Positions 7,390 through 13,934 of a stretch of 20,560 nt of DNA are shown piece by piece; within the stretch, counting starts at the first letter, position 1; each line of letters opens with the position of its first letter. A program made the translations under genes and the position numbers. The notes under the pieces are model-generated. The model worked only from the letters and a program-made list of their open reading frames with translations, was not told where the DNA came from and searched no databases. This DNA comes from a virus. The DNA lies in IMG/VR virus record IMGVR_UViG_3300023223_000354, positions 1 through 20,560 of that record. The stretch is one strand, 5' to 3'.

Positions 7390-8100
7390 ATGGCAAGTCG
7401 TTCGACAGGACCACAACTTAACGCGGAGAAAACTTCTGGGTTAAGAGAGTGGTATTCTCAAAAACCTCATGAAAATGATCCCAATTATGTAACTTATAAT
7501 AATGATTTTCTTGCTGAACAGGATTATGCAGCTGCTGATTGGACTATCACCACTGTAGAAGCAGGCGCTGGATCAGCTACAGAAGCTCTTGCATCTGATG
7601 AAAAATTTGGAGCTCTTCTAATTACTAACGATGACGCTGATAATGACAGTGATTCTCTTCAGAAAACTCAAGAAAATTGGACGATGGAGAGTGGTAAACG
7701 TACTTGGTATGAGACTCGTATTAAAATTGGTGATGCGGATGATGTAGATCTTTTTGTAGGATTGAATATTACCGATACCACTCCATTAGATACTACTGAT
7801 AGAGCTGGCTTCCAAATTGATGACGCAGATGCTTCTATTCTTTGTAAAAGTGAAAAAGATAGTACTGAGACTTCAACGGACTCTGGACAGGATGCTGCAG
7901 ATGATACTTATGTTCAACTTGGGATGTATTGGGATGGGGTTAGTACATTAGAGTATTATGTAGACAGAAGTAAGGTAGCTACACATACTACCAATGTTCC
8001 TGATGATGAGAACTTGACTATTACTATGCATGTTCAAAATGGTAGTGCTGCAGCTAATACATTAACTGTAGATTATATTCAAGTAGTACAGGAAAGATAA
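7390..8100 (+). CDS. Putative virion surface protein with lectin-like beta-sandwich
   Basis: This 236 aa, acidic protein is almost entirely short beta-strands with Asp/Thr/Gly turns. Residues about 40-230 read like a concanavalin/LamG-type jelly roll: an FGALLITND strand, a central WYETRIKIGDADDVDLFVGLN pair of strands, then YWDGVSTLEYYVDR and a final LTVDYIQVVQER strand. Such domains often bind carbohydrate or decorate capsids; neither is shown here. It has its own Shine-Dalgarno (AGGAGG at 7380-7385) and is followed by an intrinsic terminator, so it is probably made in large amounts together with the capsid. It could instead be a head fibre or a tail accessory protein. I recognise the fold only by pattern. 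Confidence 0.65.
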   Translation: MASRSTGPQLNAEKTSGLREWYSQKPHENDPNYVTYNNDFLAEQDYAAADWTITTVEAGAGSATEALASDEKFGALLITNDDADNDSDSLQKTQENWTMESGKRTWYETRIKIGDADDVDLFVGLNITDTTPLDTTDRAGFQIDDADASILCKSEKDSTETSTDSGQDAADDTYVQLGMYWDGVSTLEYYVDRSKVATHTTNVPDDENLTITMHVQNGSAAANTLTVDYIQVVQER

Positions 8101-8126
8101 GAGTAATTTAAACAACTGGGTTTTAT

Positions 8127-8160
8127 AAGGGAGAGGAGATAATTACTCCCTCCCTTTTTT
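8127..8160 (+). terminator. Rho-independent terminator after the capsid block
   Basis: AAGGGAG-A-GGAG pairs with CTCC-CTCCCTT around an ATAATTA loop, giving about eleven base pairs with a single A bulge and followed by a run of T (8155-8160). It falls in a 74-base gap between two plus-strand genes of the same module, so it probably reduces transcription of the downstream neck genes instead of ending the operon. Confidence 0.8.
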
Positions 8161-8174
8161 ATTAGGAGATTTAA

Positions 8175-8657
8175 ATGGGATTAGCAAATTCTGGCATAGT
8201 TATAGAACAAACTCCGGTTATTAGTACATCAGCTTATACTTCAGGAGATGCTTTGGGTGGAAAGTTAACTTTTGAATATGCAGCCAGACGTCCAGGCGGA
8301 ACCGGTATAGTTATGAGTGTAACTATTGTAGATGAGGCTGGGAATTCAGTTGCTACTGATTTAATTTTATTTAATAAAGATTTTACACCCACTGCGGATA
8401 ATGCTCCTATAGCAATTTCTGATGCTGATGCTATTAATATAGTGGGAGTTATAAATATTGTTAATGCAGATTATACGACTACTGGAGCTAATTCTGTAGC
8501 TGAAGTGACTAACACAAAACTTAAGTTTAAATGTAAAGAAGATTGGGCAGATGATAACACGGGTAAAAAACTTTATGGACAATTAGTTACTCGTAGTACC
8601 CCTACTTATGCAGCTACTAATGATATTACTGTGAAGTTAAAGATTGATCAAGACTAA
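8175..8657 (+). CDS. Small beta-rich virion protein
   Basis: This 160 aa protein is beta-rich and lacks membrane segments. The N-terminal part (ISTSAYTSGDALGGKLTFEY, residues 17-36) resembles the opening of a family of marine-phage virion proteins in which a Ser/Thr-Ala-Tyr-x-x-Gly-Asp motif starts a jelly roll; this is remembered by pattern only. Hydrophobic/Thr alternation continues to the end. The stop and the next start share TAATG, so the pair is translationally coupled. AGGAG at 8164-8168 gives its own ribosome site after the terminator. A decoration, head-fibre or neck accessory role is plausible. Confidence 0.65.
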   Translation: MGLANSGIVIEQTPVISTSAYTSGDALGGKLTFEYAARRPGGTGIVMSVTIVDEAGNSVATDLILFNKDFTPTADNAPIAISDADAINIVGVINIVNADYTTTGANSVAEVTNTKLKFKCKEDWADDNTGKKLYGQLVTRSTPTYAATNDITVKLKIDQD

Positions 8658-8956
8658 TGGCTAATGTGGTAAATGGAAATACAATGAAGATTGATAGTAC
8701 GGGAGATGTTCTTGTTAAAAAGAATATTTTAGTTACATGTTTAATAGTAACTTCTACTGGAGCTGCTACATTTGAGTTACAGGATAGTGATGGAACGACT
8801 TTTGTGGATAAGATAAGAATTAAATTAGATGTAGCAGATAAAACAGAATCTTTGGATTTAACTAATGGACCTATTGTATTTCCTAATGGTGTGAGAGTAA
8901 AAACAGTTACTAATTGCGAAGCAACTGCAATATTTAAAAGGCAAGGGCTCCAATAA
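8657..8956 (+). CDS. Small beta-rich protein of unknown function
   Basis: This 99 aa protein reads as a compact beta-sandwich: ILVTCLIVTSTGAATFELQD (residues 24-43) followed by an FVDKIRIKLDV strand and a KTVTNCEATAIFKRQ edge strand. Its size and strand order resemble small phage capsid or neck beta-domains, but no family is recognised. Start and stop both overlap the neighbours (TAATG on each side), so it is made as a coupled unit with 8175-8657 and the adaptor gene. No separate Shine-Dalgarno site is evident. Confidence 0.65.
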   Translation: MANVVNGNTMKIDSTGDVLVKKNILVTCLIVTSTGAATFELQDSDGTTFVDKIRIKLDVADKTESLDLTNGPIVFPNGVRVKTVTNCEATAIFKRQGLQ

Positions 8957-9897
8957 TGGCTGCTATAGAATTAGTAGATTTTGTAGATATATATACTGCA
9001 GTTGCAGAGGCTGCTAAAATTCAGAGTACAGATACGACTAATATAAATCGTATTAAACGGTGGGTTAATCTAGGGTATTTAAATAAGGTTGTCCCAGCCA
9101 AGAGGTGGTGGTGGCTTAGAAACCACACCACGCTTAAGATTAGCCCTAAGTTGACTACAGGGACTGTATCGGTGACACAAGATAGTACTGCGATTATTTT
9201 TAGTAGCGCCCCCGCAACGAGCGTTGCTGGACAGTTTTTCACTAGTGATAGTAATGAGGAGATTTATAGAATTGCAACACACACTGCTGCCGCTACTGGA
9301 GCCACTCTGGATGCAGATTATATTGGCACTACGGACGCTGCTGCAAATTATCAAGTATGGCCTTATAGATTTGCTTTACCATCTAATTGTAAAGAGGTGA
9401 TTGAAGTGTATACAGATAGATTTCCCGTCCCCCTTGATAACGTAGGGTTTCAGGAGTTTCGCAGAGTGATGCAAGAGATTCCTAAAAGAGAAGGATTACC
9501 TCAGACTTATACAGTTAGTGATTTTGATGCTAGTGAGAACAGAGAGATGTATATCTATCCAGCCATTTCCACTGAAAGGGTGCTGGTTCAGGTTGATTAT
9601 ATTCAAGAAGCGCCAGCATTGGATTTAGATGGGGATCTTCCTTTGATGCCAGTGGAAGACCGATCTGTGTTGTTCCTCTTAGCGTTGGAGAAGGCTTGGA
9701 AATATATCAACCGGAATACGGAGAGGGCTCAGGAAACTGCTGCGGAAGCACAAGAGAAGTTAGCATTGATGATGGGAGACGCTCAAGATAGTGTAGATCT
9801 TCCTGTTTTCAGACCTTCTACTAGATACTTAATAAGAAAGAGATTACCTATTAAGTTTAGACGTAGATTTAGTTCTCTAAATTTTAGGAGGGATTAA
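8956..9897 (+). CDS. Head-to-tail adaptor protein (SU10-type)
   Basis: This 313 aa protein is assigned as the ring that joins the portal to the nozzle. The helical N-terminus (INRIKRWVNLGYLNKVVPAK, residues about 30-49) followed by RWWWLRNHTTLKI and a beta-rich middle with YRFALPSNCKEVIEVYTD is the characteristic order of podovirus adaptors: a helical bundle packs against the portal and a beta-insert faces outwards. A later helix (residues about 225-275) is Glu/Ala-rich. The last 30 residues are strongly basic (RKRLPIKFRRRF), which may contact DNA or the portal clip. The gene starts at TAATG and itself ends in TAATG with the basic mini-gene. Confidence 0.75.
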   Translation: MAAIELVDFVDIYTAVAEAAKIQSTDTTNINRIKRWVNLGYLNKVVPAKRWWWLRNHTTLKISPKLTTGTVSVTQDSTAIIFSSAPATSVAGQFFTSDSNEEIYRIATHTAAATGATLDADYIGTTDAAANYQVWPYRFALPSNCKEVIEVYTDRFPVPLDNVGFQEFRRVMQEIPKREGLPQTYTVSDFDASENREMYIYPAISTERVLVQVDYIQEAPALDLDGDLPLMPVEDRSVLFLLALEKAWKYINRNTERAQETAAEAQEKLALMMGDAQDSVDLPVFRPSTRYLIRKRLPIKFRRRFSSLNFRRD

Positions 9898-10076
9898 TGG
9901 CAAACCATCCACAATCTCATAAGAAAAGAGTATTTAAAGGGTCTAGAAAAAAGCTATCGAGAAAGGTGGCAACTGTACGAGGAGAGGACTCAAGCCTAAC
10001 TTCAAGACAAGCAGTGGGTAAGGCGGCAGGGATTCTTGCTAGTAGAGCTAAAAAGAAAAGAAAGAGAAAAAAATAA
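9897..10076 (+). CDS. Very basic 59-aa protein, possible DNA-binding virion protein
   Basis: This gene, too short for a 60-codon cut-off, runs from ATG 9897 (sharing TAATG with the adaptor stop) to TAA 10074-10076. Of its 59 residues 21 are Lys or Arg and only two are acidic, and it ends KKKRKRKK. The N-terminal part is HKKRVFKGSRKKLSRK, then a less charged middle (SRQAVGKAAGILASRA) that could be helical. The AGGAGG sequence just before the stop of the adaptor gene (9887-9892) gives a good ribosome site. No family is recognised. The charge suggests binding of DNA or RNA, perhaps packaged DNA; a structural role in the neck is also possible. Confidence 0.75.
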   Translation: MANHPQSHKKRVFKGSRKKLSRKVATVRGEDSSLTSRQAVGKAAGILASRAKKKRKRKK

Positions 10077-10228
10077 TGGCAGCATCTGCAAGTATTGCTA
10101 GAAGAATTCAATTGTTATCTATAAGAAAACAGTTTAAAGGACTGACAGATGCTGAAGAAACGGAATTTCAACGTCTTAGAACACAGTTAAGACAAGCGCG
10201 TCTTCAAGAATCTAAAAATCGGGGATAG
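10076..10228 (+). CDS. 50-aa helical mini-protein, paralogue 1
   Basis: This gene starts at ATG 10076, again by TAATG overlap with the preceding stop, and ends with TAG 10226-10228. The protein is basic and predicted helical throughout, with a helix-GL-x3-EE-x-E-x-QRL pattern (IQLLSIRKQFKGLTDAEETE). The next gene encodes a protein with the same spacing, so the two look like diverged tandem duplicates. The LT-x-E-E-x-x-x-x-x-L block is common in small phage helical proteins, which warns against assigning function. No Cys or membrane segment is present. Confidence 0.65.
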   Translation: MAASASIARRIQLLSIRKQFKGLTDAEETEFQRLRTQLRQARLQESKNRG

Positions 10229-10229
10229 T

Positions 10230-10379
10230 ATGGCTAATAATAAGCCTAAAAGACCCGGGTTAAGTTTGGTCGAACGAGGTAGGTTATCAGTGTTGTTATT
10301 TAAGAAAAACACCATTGGGTTAGATAAGAAGGAGGAGGCTGAATTACAGCGTCTTTTAGATAAAAGAGCAGGGAGATAA
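10230..10379 (+). CDS. 49-aa helical mini-protein, paralogue 2
   Basis: This gene runs from ATG 10230 to TAA 10377-10379. It aligns with the 50 aa neighbour without gaps over 25 residues, sharing an Arg-x-x-x-Leu start, Lys, GL, EE-x-E and a QRL block (here KKEEAELQRLLDKRAGR). The start is only one base after the previous stop, so translation is probably linked. It is basic, soluble and of unknown role. The coding density, with three consecutive tiny genes linked by overlaps or near-overlaps, argues that these are genes and not chance frames. Confidence 0.65.
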   Translation: MANNKPKRPGLSLVERGRLSVLLFKKNTIGLDKKEEAELQRLLDKRAGR

Positions 10380-10382
10380 TAA

Positions 10383-10742
10383 ATGGCAACTTTTACAAAA
10401 CAAATTCTTAGTGGTTCCACTGATGGTAGATCAATAAAAGTAGCTGCCACGTCCACACCAGGCACAACTATCCACACGGGATCTTCAACACCTGCGGATG
10501 TTGATGAAATTTGGTTGTATGCACAAAATACAGATAGTCAGCCTAGAAAGCTAACTATAGAATGGGGCGGGGTTACGGATCCAGATGATCTTATTGAAGT
10601 TACTTTGGAATCCGAAAGTGGGCTTGTATTAATAGCCCCTGGACTTTTAATCAAAGGAAACGCATCTCCTTTGGTAGTTAAAGCATTTGCAGCTTCTGCC
10701 AACGTTGTAACTATTCATGGTTTTGTAAACGCTATTGCATAA
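10383..10742 (+). CDS. Small beta-sandwich virion protein
   Basis: This 119 aa protein shows alternating hydrophobic and Thr/Ser residues and ends with VVKAFAASANVVTIHGFVNAIA. The stretch DEIWLYAQNTDSQPRKLTIEWG (in part, residues 41-62) looks like a strand pair with a variable loop, as in small virion beta-sandwiches found in neck-gene neighbourhoods. That is a pattern judgement; no named family is asserted. GGGAG at 10371-10375 is a good ribosome site and the gene follows the mini-gene cluster by three bases. It could be a decoration protein or a trimeric neck fibre. Confidence 0.65.
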   Translation: MATFTKQILSGSTDGRSIKVAATSTPGTTIHTGSSTPADVDEIWLYAQNTDSQPRKLTIEWGGVTDPDDLIEVTLESESGLVLIAPGLLIKGNASPLVVKAFAASANVVTIHGFVNAIA

Positions 10743-10752
10743 TAGGTGATAT

Positions 10753-11241
10753 ATGGCTAGACGAGCAATACAGGGGAAAATAAGTAATCCTCAGGCAAAT
10801 AAATTAAGGATTGCTACAATTAGAGATGAGCAAACTAGTGGAACTGGTGGGGGCACTTCTGCAACCTCTTATTCAACTAGAACATTAAATACCCTAAGTG
10901 ATCCAGATGATATTGGAGTAACTTTGTCATCAAATGAATTTACTTTACCTTCTGGAGAATACTGGATAACTGCTACTTTATATGGATTTGGTGCAATTAC
11001 TATGAAATCTAAATTAAGAAGAGACCCTTCTGGATCCCCTACAGATGAAATTATTGGGATAGTTGCTGAAAACTCTTCTACTTCTATTTTAAATGTAGTT
11101 GAGGGGAGAGTAAGTGTTACCACTAGTGAAACTTTTGATCTACAAACTAGATCTGATGCTGTCAATGGAAGTGGACATGGGTTAGCGGCAACTTTTGGAG
11201 ATGCTGAAGTTTACGTCGCCTTAAATATTATTAGATTATAG
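10753..11241 (+). CDS. C1q/TNF-like jelly-roll virion protein
   Basis: This 162 aa protein opens with a Gly/Ser/Thr-rich linker (TSGTGGGTSATSYSTRTLNT, residues 28-47) and then shows the order NTLSDPDDIGVTLSSNEFTL - PSGEYWITATLYGFG - MKSKLRRD - IIGIVAENSS - VEGRVSVTTSETFDLQTRS - a final AEVYVALNIIRL strand. This matches the common phage C1q-like jelly roll seen in tail fibres and head fibres, which forms trimers with exposed loops. Such domains often bind host surfaces or decorate the virion. Here it is a free-standing protein without a fibre shaft, so it could be attached to the head or collar. AGGTGA at 10744-10749 is a modest ribosome site. Confidence 0.7.
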   Translation: MARRAIQGKISNPQANKLRIATIRDEQTSGTGGGTSATSYSTRTLNTLSDPDDIGVTLSSNEFTLPSGEYWITATLYGFGAITMKSKLRRDPSGSPTDEIIGIVAENSSTSILNVVEGRVSVTTSETFDLQTRSDAVNGSGHGLAATFGDAEVYVALNIIRL

Positions 11242-11249
11242 GAGAATAT

Positions 11250-11510
11250 ATGTGGATATCTAGACAGACTTCTAATCATATGGTACCTAAAGATCATGTA
11301 AAAGGACTATTAAAACGAGGTTTGGTTTGTTCAGAAGGTTGTGAACTTGCAGAGTCTTCTGATGGATCTACATGGAATGATACTTCAGCCACGATTATTT
11401 GGGAAACTGACACCTTACAAGAATATCACAAGGTAATTGATCCTGCGAATTCTACCCAAGTTATTAATGATCCTAACTATGCTTTAAAGGCCGTCCCGCC
11501 TAATGTGTAA
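11250..11510 (+). CDS. Small protein of unknown function before the nozzle gene
   Basis: This 86 aa protein is not recognised. It has a short basic N-terminus (VPKDHVKGLLKRGLVC) followed by a beta-strand-rich acidic region with Trp (WNDTSATIIWETDTLQEYHK, residues 42-61). Two Cys are close together near residues 27-31. AGGAG at 11241-11245 provides a ribosome site and 11 bases separate it from the nozzle gene. Its place between the jelly-roll protein and nozzle implies a neck or tail accessory, but nothing in the sequence fixes the role. Confidence 0.65.
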   Translation: MWISRQTSNHMVPKDHVKGLLKRGLVCSEGCELAESSDGSTWNDTSATIIWETDTLQEYHKVIDPANSTQVINDPNYALKAVPPNV

Positions 11511-11521
11511 CAGAGGATATC

Positions 11522-13153
11522 ATGGCGATAGAACGATTTAAACTTATACCGTGGAGAGGGGGATTAAACTTAGCCACGGATTCTACTGTCCTTAATACCG
11601 AACAAGTTGTCAAAGTCGACAACATTATTCAAGATGTAGATGAAATTAAGAAGAAGCGTGAAGGGATAAAGTTCTTTGACGATGCGTCTTCTTCTGGAGA
11701 AAGTATAATTGGCCTTGTAGATTACTGGAGAACGGATTCTGCTGGAGCTAAAGCCCAACTTCTAATTGGGGTGTCTTCAAATGGAAACGTTTACAGCTAT
11801 GATGCTACAGGAGCTCGCACCATTTTAACTGTTTCAGATACAGCAATTACCAGCCCGACTAGAGTATCTTTTGAAGTACAAAGTAACACCCTTGTTATAG
11901 GATTAGATGGGGCTACTAATGTTCCAAAGAAGTATAATCCCAATGATGCTGCTGATGTTAAAGATTTGGGAGGAACCCCGCCTAGATTTTTGTTTGTTAG
12001 AGAACATTTAGGACGCCTTTGGACTAACGACCAAGATAATCCGGAGAGGTTTCATTACACTTCTACTGGAAGTATTGAGGAATGGAATGGTACAGGAGAT
12101 AGTGGGGCTTTGGATATTTTCCCCGGTGATGGCGATCCGGAAGGGATCACCGGAATTTTTCCATCTTTTAAAGGGAGTATCTTTGTTGGCAAATTAACCA
12201 AATTATATGAAGTTAGCGGGTTCACTCCAGAATCTTTTGCCATTAATCCGGTTAGTACTGGAGTGGGGGTAAGTTCTCATAATTCAATTGTTGCTGTAGA
12301 TCAAGATGATGTATTTTACGCAAGTCAGAGAGGTTTTCATTCTTTGTCGGCCACTGCATCTTTTGGTAATTTTGAAAGTGCATTTATTTCTAAAGATATA
12401 CAGCCAGAGTTTAATAAGTTTCAGGCAGGTAGAAAAAAGTTTATTAAGAGTGGTTATATTCCATCTTTTAATAGCATTGTCTGGGGGGTATCACAAGCCG
12501 GATCTTCTACTAATATGGAGTTATTTTTTTATAATTTGATATTAAGCCAATGGTATAAATGGCCTAATCTTTCATGTGAGTCTTTAGTAACTAGATCTGA
12601 AGATGCCTCTCCGAGACTCTATACAGGGACCAATAACGGACGAGTTATTAAAACTCAAAATGGGAATTTTAAAGATACTCTGGATTCAGTGGATCTATCA
12701 GATAAATTAGGTGTAGATTTTCTTTTAGGAACTTCTCAGTTAGGAATTTCAACTTTTGATTTTTCTATTCCATTTAGAATTAAGACTGGAACAGTGTACC
12801 CAGATAATAACCCCCGATCTCTTAAGAATTTTTTAGGAGTGGCCATATGGGTTAAACCAAAAGACACTTACACACTAGAGGGAAGGTTCAAGATTGATAA
12901 CCAAAAAACCCAGACCTTTACGATCACTGAAACACAAACCTTTGATCTGCTGGGTAGTACTTTTATTCTTGGCACTTCGGAACTTGGAGCTTTAGCTAAA
13001 GCGTTTCCTATATATCGAAGTGTGGATGGGGTGGGGTATGGTGCTACATTAGAGTTGGAAGAAGATACTGTTGAACACCAAATGGAGATTTTAGGGTATT
13101 CGATTGACTTTGAAAGGGTTGACGAAGTTAACGAAGTTATAATAAACCCATAG
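11522..13153 (+). CDS. Tail nozzle / stabilisation protein (beta-propeller-like)
   Basis: This 543 aa protein starts with PWRGGLNLATDSTVL and a D-N-I-I-Q-D-V-D-E-I-K-K-K-R-E-G block, the classical opening of podovirus nozzle proteins (T7 gp12, P22 gp10 and phiEco32 relatives). Repeated beta-blades follow, with turns such as LLIGVSSNGNVYSYDATGAR (residues 76-95) and LFVREHLGRLWTND. Two internal segments, LLGTSQLGI and ILGTSELGA (near 400 and 485), are similar to each other and probably mark equivalent beta-sandwich elements. The nozzle closes the tail channel before DNA release. Length and order fit. Spacing to the preceding gene is 11 bases and the ribosome site is AGAGG-like and weak. Confidence 0.8.
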   Translation: MAIERFKLIPWRGGLNLATDSTVLNTEQVVKVDNIIQDVDEIKKKREGIKFFDDASSSGESIIGLVDYWRTDSAGAKAQLLIGVSSNGNVYSYDATGARTILTVSDTAITSPTRVSFEVQSNTLVIGLDGATNVPKKYNPNDAADVKDLGGTPPRFLFVREHLGRLWTNDQDNPERFHYTSTGSIEEWNGTGDSGALDIFPGDGDPEGITGIFPSFKGSIFVGKLTKLYEVSGFTPESFAINPVSTGVGVSSHNSIVAVDQDDVFYASQRGFHSLSATASFGNFESAFISKDIQPEFNKFQAGRKKFIKSGYIPSFNSIVWGVSQAGSSTNMELFFYNLILSQWYKWPNLSCESLVTRSEDASPRLYTGTNNGRVIKTQNGNFKDTLDSVDLSDKLGVDFLLGTSQLGISTFDFSIPFRIKTGTVYPDNNPRSLKNFLGVAIWVKPKDTYTLEGRFKIDNQKTQTFTITETQTFDLLGSTFILGTSELGALAKAFPIYRSVDGVGYGATLELEEDTVEHQMEILGYSIDFERVDEVNEVIINP

Positions 13154-13172
13154 ATAGTTTACAGTAAACTAT
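13154..13172. promoter_or_regulatory. 9-bp perfect inverted repeat in the tail gene gap
   Basis: ATAGTTTAC and GTAAACTAT flank a single A, giving a perfect 9-bp dyad immediately after the nozzle stop codon. A short direct repeat (ACTATAA twice, 13169-13182) follows it. No T-tract follows, so it is an operator-like or RNA-processing site instead of a terminator. It sits just before a GAGGAG ribosome site at 13185-13190. Confidence 0.45.
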
Positions 13173-13195
13173 AAACTATAAACGAGAGGAGCAAA

Positions 13196-13498
13196 ATGCC
13201 TACTATATCAATAACTAAAACCTATTCAGACGGTACAGTTTTAACTGAAGCAGATTTGGATAATTTTAAAGATGATGTCGAAACTTTTTTAAACACAACT
13301 AAAATTGACCAGGATAATATACAGACTGGTGGGGTGGATGCTGCTAGTTTGGCCACTGACTCAGTTGAGACTATTAAAATTAAAGACCTTAATGTGACAA
13401 CGGCTAAGCTTGCAAATAATTCGGTAGATTCTACTAAATTGGCCTCAGGGGTTGGAGAGTCAGATGGTATCATTTTGCCAGTTCAAGTGTTTAGCTAG
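13196..13498 (+). CDS. Short tail-fibre-like protein (anchor without tip)
   Basis: This 100 aa protein has an N-terminal segment (SDGTVLTEADLDNFKDDVET, residues 11-30) typical of podovirus tail-fibre anchors: a strand plus an L-T-x-x-D-L-D-N-x-x helix. Then come stalk repeats of the form V-x-T-x-K-L/I (DAASLATDSVETIKIKDLNV, TTAKLANNSVDSTKLASG), which build a trimeric shaft in known fibres. It ends after about 25 more residues without any receptor-binding domain. It may serve as an adaptor for a fibre encoded outside the window or be a short fibre in its own right. A good GAGGAG ribosome site precedes it. Confidence 0.7.
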   Translation: MPTISITKTYSDGTVLTEADLDNFKDDVETFLNTTKIDQDNIQTGGVDAASLATDSVETIKIKDLNVTTAKLANNSVDSTKLASGVGESDGIILPVQVFS

Positions 13499-13533
13499 AT
13501 TTTAGCTACCCTGTGGTAGAATAAAGGAAGCTT

Positions 13534-13932
13534 ATGACTGTTAAACCTTTTTCACATTTGAGAGATTTTGAGGAAATAACCTCTTGGATACGTCCATACT
13601 CGGATATAAAAGAGCCCCTTCCTAAAGAGTTTCTTTCAAAAACTGGGTTTATTGCTGAAGAAAATGGACAGAAATTAGCTGTTGCTTGGTTAGTAATGAC
13701 TAATGCTCAGGTAGCTTGGGTAAGATGGATTGTAGGTAACCCTAAGATTTCTAAGGAAAAACGGAGTGAAGCATTAGATACACTTATAGATGTTATAAAA
13801 CAAGAGGCTAAAGAACAAGGATATGTATTTTTATTATCCTTAGCGAATATGCCAGTAGTATCTAATAGGTTTAAAAAACATGGGTTTATTGAAGGAGATT
13901 CCGACATGACTCAATACATAGTGAGGTTATAA
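13534..13932 (+). CDS. GNAT-fold protein (N-acetyltransferase-like), possibly inactive
   Basis: This 132 aa protein shows the GNAT order: a helical N-terminus, strands GFIAEENGQKLAVAWLVM (residues 38-55) and AWVRWIVGNP (61-70), a long helix (EKRSEALDTLIDVIKQEAKE), strand YVFLLSL, and a motif-B-like N-x-x-V-x-x-RFKKHGFIE end with a final strand. The acetyl-CoA pyrophosphate loop R/Q-x-x-G-x-G/A expected after VGNP is not visible: the residues there are KISKEKRSEA. The fold is therefore likely but the activity is doubtful. GNAT-like genes beside tail and ejection genes are known in other podoviruses, where their role is unclear. A small hairpin-like CTACC/GGTAG and an AAGGA ribosome site lie upstream. 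Confidence 0.7.
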   Translation: MTVKPFSHLRDFEEITSWIRPYSDIKEPLPKEFLSKTGFIAEENGQKLAVAWLVMTNAQVAWVRWIVGNPKISKEKRSEALDTLIDVIKQEAKEQGYVFLLSLANMPVVSNRFKKHGFIEGDSDMTQYIVRL

Positions 13933-13934
13933 AG

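Noticed and set aside
13119-13143. TTGACG and TATAAT at the end of the nozzle gene as a promoter
   Set aside because: The spacer is only 13 bases, too short for a sigma70-type promoter, and both lie in coding sequence.
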